From Labilithrix sp. (GTDB taxonomy: Bacteria; Myxococcota_A; Polyangia; Polyangiales; Polyangiaceae): a DNA stretch of 64,000 nt. Shown piece after piece: positions 58,987-64,000 of the stretch; the stretch's first letter is position 1; the number at the start of each line of letters is the position of its first letter. Made by a program: the position numbers and the translations under genes. The notes beneath the pieces were generated by a model. It did no database searches. It was not told the origin of the DNA and saw nothing but the letters and a program-made list of their open reading frames with translations. Where the stretch lies: the NCBI GenBank assembly GCA_019637175.1, contig JAHBWD010000005.1, positions 1 through 64,000 on the forward strand. Direction: 5' to 3'.

Positions 58987-61275
58987 ATGGCGGGAGCCTT
59001 CAGAGAAGCGCCGAGCGATCGCCCCGCGGAGGCGCGCCTGGCCGACGTCGCCCTGCCGATCCCGCTCCCGCGACCGCTGAGCTACCTCGTCCCCGACGCG
59101 CTCGAGGGGCAGGTCGTCGCCGGGCGGCGCGTCCTCTGCACCGTCGGCGCGCGCCGCGTCGTCGGCGTCGTGCTCGGCGTGCGCGTCGGCGAGCCGCCGA
59201 GCGCGGCCAAGCCGCTGATCTCGGTGCTCGAGGGCGTCACGCTGCCCGACGATCTGCTCTCGTTCCTGACGAAGCTCTCGAGCTACTACCTCGCGCCGAT
59301 CGGCGAGGTCATCAAGCTCGCGCTGCCGCCGGTCGACCGCGAGGAGGCGCGCGCGGTCGAAGATCTCACGCTGTTCTCGTCGGCCAAGGGCATCGCGCCG
59401 CGCAAGATCCAGTGGGTCGTGCCCACCGACGTCGTCGAGGCGTCGCTCAAGGGCGGCGCCCCGCGCGTGCTCGCCTACGTGCGCGCGCACGGGGCGCTGC
59501 CGCTCTCTCGCCTCGAGGATCAATTCGGGGGCGCGCGCGCCACCGTGAAGCGCCTGCGCGAGCTCGGGCTCGTCACGATCGAAGATCGCGAGGCGCCGCG
59601 CGACGCCTACTTCGCCGCGCCGGTGGAGCGCGACGTCGCGCTCGAGCCGACGGAGCCGCAGAAGGCCGCGATGACCGCGCTCGCCGAGGCGCTCGAGCGC
59701 CGCGAGGGCGCCACGTTCCTGCTCCACGGCGTGACGGGCTCGGGCAAGACGGAGGTCTACCTCCGCACGATCGCCGAGGCGAAGCGCCTCCGGCGCGGGA
59801 CGATCATGCTCGTGCCCGAGATCGCGCTCACCCCGCAGCTCGTCGGCCGCTTCCGCGCGCGCTTCGGCGACGACGTCGCGGTGCTTCACTCCGCGCTCAC
59901 GCCGCGCGAGCGCTTCGACATGTGGAAGCGGCTGCGCGCCGGCGAGGTCGACGTCGCCATCGGCGCGCGCAGCGCGCTCTTCGCGCCCATCCGCGATCTC
60001 GGCCTCGTCATCGTCGACGAAGAGCACGATCCCTCGTTCAAGCAAGAAGAGGGCGTCCGCTACAACGCGCGCGACATGGCGATCCTGCGCGCGCACATGC
60101 ACGGCGGGGTGTGCGTCCTCGGGAGCGCGACGCCGTCGCTCGAAACCGAGCACCTCGCGCGCACCGGAAAGGCGGTGAAGCTGCGCCTGCCCGATCGCGC
60201 GCGCGCGCGGTCGATGCCCTCGGTCGAGATCGTCGATCTCCGGCGCATCGGCGCGGGGCCGACCGGCGATCGACGCTTGAGCATCGTCCTCCACCGCGCG
60301 ATCGAGCAGACGCTCGGCGCGAAGGAACAGGCGATCCTCTTCTTGAACCGCCGCGGCTTCGCGCCCAGCATCCGCTGCGAGGGCTGCGGCGAGCTCGCGT
60401 CGTGCCCGCACTGCACCGTCGCCCTCACGCTGCACAAGAAGCGCGGGGGCAGCATGCGTTGCCACTGGTGCGATCACGAAGCGCCGCTCCCGACGCAATG
60501 CAAGAAGTGCGGCTGCGATCGGATCGCGCTCGAGGGCCTCGGCACCGAGAAGCTGGAAGACACGCTGAAGAGCGCCTTCCCCGACGCGCGCATCGCGCGG
60601 CTCGATCGCGACGTCGCCAGCGGTAAAGACGTCGAGAAGGTGCTCGACCGCGTGCGCGCGCGCGAGGTCGACATCCTCGTGGGCACGCAGATGGTCACGA
60701 AGGGGCACGACCTGCCTCACGTGACGCTCGTCGGCGTCATCAACGCCGACGCGGCGCTGTCGATCCCCGACTTTCGCGCGAGCGAGCGCGCGTTCCAGCT
60801 CCTCGTCCAAGTCGCCGGTCGCGCGGGGCGCGGCGACGCGCCGGGGCGCGTCCTCGTCCAGACGTACGATCCCGATCACCACGCGATCCGCTTCGCCGCC
60901 GATCACGACGTCGGCGGGTTCCTCGAGCGCGAGCTGCGCGATCGGCGCGAGCTGTCGTACCCGCCGTTCTCGCGCATGGCGCTCGCGCGCGTCGATTCGC
61001 TCGACGAGCGCGAGGCGCAAGAGGCCACGCAGATCCTCGCGCGCGCCGCGCGGGCCGTCGCGAGGGGCCTCGGCGAGGGGCCCGTCCTCACCGTCCTCGG
61101 CCCCACGCCGGCGCCGATCGCGCGCGTGCGCAACCGCTACCGTTTTCGCGTGATGCTCCGGAGCGCCTCGCGCGAGCAGCTCCGGCAGGCGGCGCTCGCG
61201 ATCCACGCGGCGACCGCGCAGCTCCCGCGCACCGTGCGCGTCGCGATCGACGTCGATCCGGTGGGGCTGCTATAG
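58987..61275 (+). CDS. priA: Primosomal helicase PriA
   Basis: 762 residues from the ATG at 58987. PriA restarts collapsed replication forks and loads the replicative helicase. The N-terminal DNA-binding domain (ALPIPLPRPLSYLVP) precedes an SF2 helicase with Walker A GVTGSGKTE, DEEH (VDEEHDPSFKQ), GSATPSLE and AGRAGRG, and a zinc-binding insert with the usual eight Cys (CEGCGELASCPHC, CHWC, CKKCGC). GGGAGG directly abuts the ATG, closer than is normal for a Shine-Dalgarno. It follows the kinase gene by ten bases. Confidence 0.96.
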   Translation: MAGAFREAPSDRPAEARLADVALPIPLPRPLSYLVPDALEGQVVAGRRVLCTVGARRVVGVVLGVRVGEPPSAAKPLISVLEGVTLPDDLLSFLTKLSSYYLAPIGEVIKLALPPVDREEARAVEDLTLFSSAKGIAPRKIQWVVPTDVVEASLKGGAPRVLAYVRAHGALPLSRLEDQFGGARATVKRLRELGLVTIEDREAPRDAYFAAPVERDVALEPTEPQKAAMTALAEALERREGATFLLHGVTGSGKTEVYLRTIAEAKRLRRGTIMLVPEIALTPQLVGRFRARFGDDVAVLHSALTPRERFDMWKRLRAGEVDVAIGARSALFAPIRDLGLVIVDEEHDPSFKQEEGVRYNARDMAILRAHMHGGVCVLGSATPSLETEHLARTGKAVKLRLPDRARARSMPSVEIVDLRRIGAGPTGDRRLSIVLHRAIEQTLGAKEQAILFLNRRGFAPSIRCEGCGELASCPHCTVALTLHKKRGGSMRCHWCDHEAPLPTQCKKCGCDRIALEGLGTEKLEDTLKSAFPDARIARLDRDVASGKDVEKVLDRVRAREVDILVGTQMVTKGHDLPHVTLVGVINADAALSIPDFRASERAFQLLVQVAGRAGRGDAPGRVLVQTYDPDHHAIRFAADHDVGGFLERELRDRRELSYPPFSRMALARVDSLDEREAQEATQILARAARAVARGLGEGPVLTVLGPTPAPIARVRNRYRFRVMLRSASREQLRQAALAIHAATAQLPRTVRVAIDVDPVGLL

Positions 61276-61282
61276 GACCGCC

Positions 61283-61861
61283 GTGCTCCCGCCCCTGACG
61301 ACCCGCATCGTCACGCCGCGCATGGTCCTGAGGCCGCCGCGAACGAGCGACGTCGCCGAGATACGGCGCGTCTTGCGGGCGAACCACGAGCACCTCAAGC
61401 CGTGGAGCCCCGCGCCTCCGCCGGGCGACGACCCGACGTCGATCACCGAGGTGTCGAAGAGCGTCTTGCGTCAGCGGCGCGAGTGGAAGCACGGCAGCGG
61501 CTTCGTCTTCATGGGCGCGCTCCGCGACGAGCCGAGCCGCTTCGTCGCCAAGATCGCGCTGAACGGCGTCATGCGCGGCGCCATGTGCGGCGCCTACCTC
61601 GGGTACTGGATGGCGGCCGACCATCAGGGCAAGGGCCTCGTGACGGAGGCGATCGGCGCCGTCCTCGCGTTCGCCTTCGGGCCCGCGCGCCTCCATCGCG
61701 TGCAAGCGGCGATCATGCCGCGCAACGAGCGCAGCCTCCGCGTCGCGGAGAAGCTCGGGTTCCGCCGCGAGGGCCACGCGCAGCGATACTTGCAGATTGC
61801 AGGCAAATGGGAAGATCACGTGCTCTTCGCCATGACGAAGGAAGAGCACGTCGAGCACTGA
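61283..61861 (+). CDS. GNAT acetyltransferase (RimJ-like)
   Basis: 192 residues from GTG seven bases after the priA stop; an internal ATG (MVLRPPRTSD) is an alternative. RimJ/RimL-like GNAT pattern: RMVLRPPRTSDVAEI at the start, YLGYWMAADHQGKGLVTEA (acetyl-CoA pyrophosphate loop) in the middle, and ERSLRVAEKLGFRREG near the end. These enzymes acetylate protein N-termini or antibiotics; the substrate is unknown. Confidence 0.88.
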   Translation: MLPPLTTRIVTPRMVLRPPRTSDVAEIRRVLRANHEHLKPWSPAPPPGDDPTSITEVSKSVLRQRREWKHGSGFVFMGALRDEPSRFVAKIALNGVMRGAMCGAYLGYWMAADHQGKGLVTEAIGAVLAFAFGPARLHRVQAAIMPRNERSLRVAEKLGFRREGHAQRYLQIAGKWEDHVLFAMTKEEHVEH

Positions 61862-61865
61862 CGAT

Positions 61866-62570
61866 TTGACGCAACCCGAAGGCCCGGGCGGCCGACGGGG
61901 TGAAGTGTCGTTCGTTCGTCTCGGCCTCGATCTCCTCGGCGAGCTCGTCTCTCCGACGCGTTGCGCCGCGTGCGACGAGCGCGTCGGAGCGCGGGTCGTC
62001 TTCTGCGGATCGTGCGCCCTCTCGGTCTCGCGCGCCGGTCCCGCGCGACGCCTCACGGCAGGAGGCGCGCTCGCGGGGGAGCACGCGGTGCTCGCCTACG
62101 GAGGCGCGGTCGCGACGGCGATCATGCAGCTCAAGTACTTCGGGCGATCCGATCTGCTCCCTCGCTTCGGCGCGGTGATGGCCGTGGCCGCGCGGGAGAT
62201 CACCGAGGGCGTCGACGTCGTCGTGTCGGTGCCTCTCCACCCGGTGCGCCTCGCCGCGCGCGGCTTCGACCAGGCCGCGCTCCTCGCAGGGCCCGTCGCC
62301 CGCCAGCTCCGCGTGAAGCACGAGGTCGGGGCGCTCGAGCGTGTTCGCGACACGCCCAAGCAGGCGACCCACGGTCGCGAGGCGCGGGCGGCGAACGTCG
62401 CGGGCGCGTTCCGCTGCGCCGGCGAACGCATCGCAGGCCGGCGCGTGCTCCTGGTGGACGACGTACGGACCACTGGAGCGACGCTCAGTGCCTGCGCCGT
62501 TGCGCTTCGCGGCGGCGGCGCCCGGCGGGTCGTCTCGCTCGTGCTCGCCTCCCGGGATCTCGAGGGCTGA
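61866..62570 (+). CDS. ComF-family phosphoribosyltransferase-like protein
   Basis: 234 residues from TTG, four bases after the GNAT stop; a GTG at 61905 is also possible. An N-terminal zinc-finger-like segment (CAACDERVG, FCGSC) precedes a phosphoribosyltransferase fold with the PRPP-binding loop LLVDDVRTTGATL and LKYFGRSDLL. ComF (Bacillus) and GntX (E. coli) homologues are needed for DNA uptake. The operon with priA suggests a role in DNA processing, which fits competence. Confidence 0.88.
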   Translation: MTQPEGPGGRRGEVSFVRLGLDLLGELVSPTRCAACDERVGARVVFCGSCALSVSRAGPARRLTAGGALAGEHAVLAYGGAVATAIMQLKYFGRSDLLPRFGAVMAVAAREITEGVDVVVSVPLHPVRLAARGFDQAALLAGPVARQLRVKHEVGALERVRDTPKQATHGREARAANVAGAFRCAGERIAGRRVLLVDDVRTTGATLSACAVALRGGGARRVVSLVLASRDLEG

Positions 62571-62603
62571 CCCAGGATTTGCGCTGCGGTGCGAGACCCG
62601 CGC

Positions 62604-62609
62604 TATCAT
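62604..62609 (+). promoter_or_regulatory. -10 TATCAT before the GYF-like gene
   Basis: TATCAT matches the sigma-70 -10 consensus at five of six bases and ends 14 bases before the ATG at 62624. TTGCGC (62579-62584) could be a -35, with a long 19-base spacer. Confidence 0.45.
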
Positions 62610-62623
62610 GGGCCTGCGTCTCG

Positions 62624-64000
62624 ATGAGCAACGATCTCTGGCGGTGGGCGGCTCCTGACGGGCAGCAGCGCCGCGTGCGACTCGACGAGTTGCGCGCCGC
62701 GCTCGCCGAAGGAGCGATCGCGCCCAATACCCCCGTCTGGCGCTCCGGATGGAAGGCGTGGCAGCCCGCGCACGAGGTGCCCGAGCTCGCGAGCGGCGCG
62801 GTCGCCGCGGCCAACGGCGTCGTGCCGAACATCCCGCCGCCGCCCCTCGCGATGGTCGCCGTCCAGCACGAGTTCGAGGCCAAGTCCGGGGGCTCGTTCG
62901 CGCCACCCGCGCCCGAAGAAGAGCCGCCGCCCCCTCCGGCGTTCGTCCCCGCGCCGACCAAGGCGACGTCGATCGCGCCGGCCGCGCCGGGCTCGGGCCC
63001 GCAGCTCCCCTCGAACCTGCCGACGGCGATCGGCCTGCCGCCGCCGCCCGAGATGGCGGCGATGGTCGCGAGCGCCAAGGCCAACGCGGCGAACAAAGCC
63101 GATCCGATGATCGAAGAGCTGAGCGGATCCATGCTCCTCGACGCGGAGAGCAGTCCCGGTCCGGTCAAGTCGCCCTTCGACGTGGGCGCCGGCGGCGGTC
63201 CTCCGCCGACCGATCCGGTCATCCGCGACCAGCGCGACTCGCTCGACGACGCGGCGCTCCCCCCGATGCGGCGCCCCGGGCTCACGCTCCTCCTCGAAGA
63301 CTTGCAGGAGATCCGCGCAGGGCGCCAGCCGCGCAACAAGCTGCTCATCGGCGTGCTGGCGATCCTCGTCCTCTCCGTCTTCATCTCGCTGCTCGCGCTC
63401 GTCGTGAGCGCGATCCGCGGCAAGCCGAGCGAGATCGCGACGTCGCCGTCGTCGACGCCTTCGGGATCGGCGGGCACGAGCGATCCTCCGTCGACGACCG
63501 CCGCAGCGGCGGCCACGACGTCGGCTCCGCCCGCGGTGACGAGCGCGCCGCCGAAAGAGGAGCCTCCGCCGCCGGACACCAGCGCGGCGCTCGGCGACTG
63601 CAAGCTCGCGGGCGACGCGCACGTCGTCGGTCCGCGCGCGTTCTTGCCGGGAGGCGTCGAGGCGGCCCCGGTGCCCGGCGCGATCGCGCTGGGCTTCGCG
63701 ATCAACCCGCGCGACGGCGTCGCGGTGAGCGTCGATCCCGCCACGATCAACATCACGTCGACGGTGCGCGGCCGCGCGCTCGGCGGCGACGCCCGGCGCG
63801 TCAGTCCGGTGATGATGCAGGGCAAGCTCGCGGTCGTCGCCGACGTCGACCGCAAGATGGATAAGCTCCTCGGGCGGCGCGTCGTCGCGACGAGCCCGCC
63901 GCTCGACGTCGGCGTCGCCGAGAACGCGATCGTGTGGGCGCCTCACGGCAGCGGGAGCTGGGCGAAGCTCTTCAACCTCGAGGGCGAAGGTCCCGTCGAA
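62624..64000 (+). CDS. GYF-like domain membrane protein, 3' end outside window
   Basis: At least 459 residues; the frame is open to the last base. The N-terminus (WRWAAPDGQQRRVRLDEL, PVWRSGWKAWQPA) matches the GYF_2-type domain seen in bacterial membrane proteins. A Pro/Ala-rich linker follows, then one transmembrane segment (about 241-268, NKLLIGVLAILVLSVFISLL onward), an Ser/Thr/Pro stretch and an exported beta-rich domain beginning GDCKLAGDAHVVGP. The stop lies beyond the window. Function unknown; it probably links a cytoplasmic recognition module to the periplasm. Confidence 0.75.
   Translation, partial: MSNDLWRWAAPDGQQRRVRLDELRAALAEGAIAPNTPVWRSGWKAWQPAHEVPELASGAVAAANGVVPNIPPPPLAMVAVQHEFEAKSGGSFAPPAPEEEPPPPPAFVPAPTKATSIAPAAPGSGPQLPSNLPTAIGLPPPPEMAAMVASAKANAANKADPMIEELSGSMLLDAESSPGPVKSPFDVGAGGGPPPTDPVIRDQRDSLDDAALPPMRRPGLTLLLEDLQEIRAGRQPRNKLLIGVLAILVLSVFISLLALVVSAIRGKPSEIATSPSSTPSGSAGTSDPPSTTAAAAATTSAPPAVTSAPPKEEPPPPDTSAALGDCKLAGDAHVVGPRAFLPGGVEAAPVPGAIALGFAINPRDGVAVSVDPATINITSTVRGRALGGDARRVSPVMMQGKLAVVADVDRKMDKLLGRRVVATSPPLDVGVAENAIVWAPHGSGSWAKLFNLEGEGPVE

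Overview
The window is very GC-rich, densely packed DNA that looks like a myxobacterium (Myxococcota, probably the Polyangia/Sorangium side). The reasons are four eukaryote-like Ser/Thr protein kinases, FHA proteins, a PilZ protein, many short lipoproteins with Ala/Pro-rich tails, TPR-PEGA proteins, and a single recA with a Myxococcus-like LexA half-site. That assignment is inference from gene content. I saw no rRNA, tRNA, CRISPR array, insertion sequence or prophage gene. No gap between called genes exceeds about 230 bases. The first gene (ThDP enzyme) and the last gene (GYF-like membrane protein) are cut by the window ends.

Layout. 1-7009 (+) is a tightly coupled cassette: a ThDP-dependent carboligase/decarboxylase, a ketosynthase-III-fold protein without its catalytic Cys and Asn, a double hybrid histidine kinase, and a receiver-kinase. 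7006-11266 holds a Uma2 nuclease, an HAD phosphatase with a lipoprotein, an unknown protein and a metallophosphoesterase. 11253-15781 (-) is a five-gene run led by a divergent sigma-like protein overlapping a zinc-finger/RHH-like/FHA protein. 15829-19392 (+) has an unknown protein, a thioredoxin-fold lipoprotein and recA with a promoter and possible LexA operator. 19399-22939 (-) is a Ser/Thr kinase with a TPR-PEGA protein and a lipoprotein, facing sixA. 23705-31143 (+) holds a SprT-like protease, a three-lipoprotein operon, two small proteins and an esterase. After PilZ (-), 31574-39317 (+) holds a rifampicin-phosphotransferase-like dikinase, an RluA-type pseudouridine synthase, a small secreted protein and two paralogous membrane kinases.

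39322-53830 (-) is a chain of housekeeping and envelope genes: DJ-1/PfpI, a membrane protein, Mfd, an RND exporter, a CNNM/CorC protein, a lytic transglycosylase, an orphan N6-adenine methyltransferase and an ABC1 kinase. Most junctions from ABC1 to Mfd overlap or nearly touch. 53902-64000 (+) has a LysR regulator, a Cys-rich lipoprotein with a diiron ferritin-like protein, an Ala-rich lipoprotein, an overlapping nucleotidyltransferase pair, a fourth kinase, PriA, a GNAT enzyme, a ComF protein and the truncated GYF-like protein.

Two themes stand out. Phospho-signalling is dense: four Ser/Thr kinases, two His kinases, two FHA readers, SixA and PilZ. Many first genes of transcription units have a TANNNT hexamer only 6-10 bases before the start codon and no Shine-Dalgarno, which suggests leaderless or very short-leader mRNAs. 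The best candidates for a new system are the ThDP/ketosynthase/kinase cassette at the left end and the sigma-like/zinc-finger-FHA cassette at 11.2-15.8 kb.
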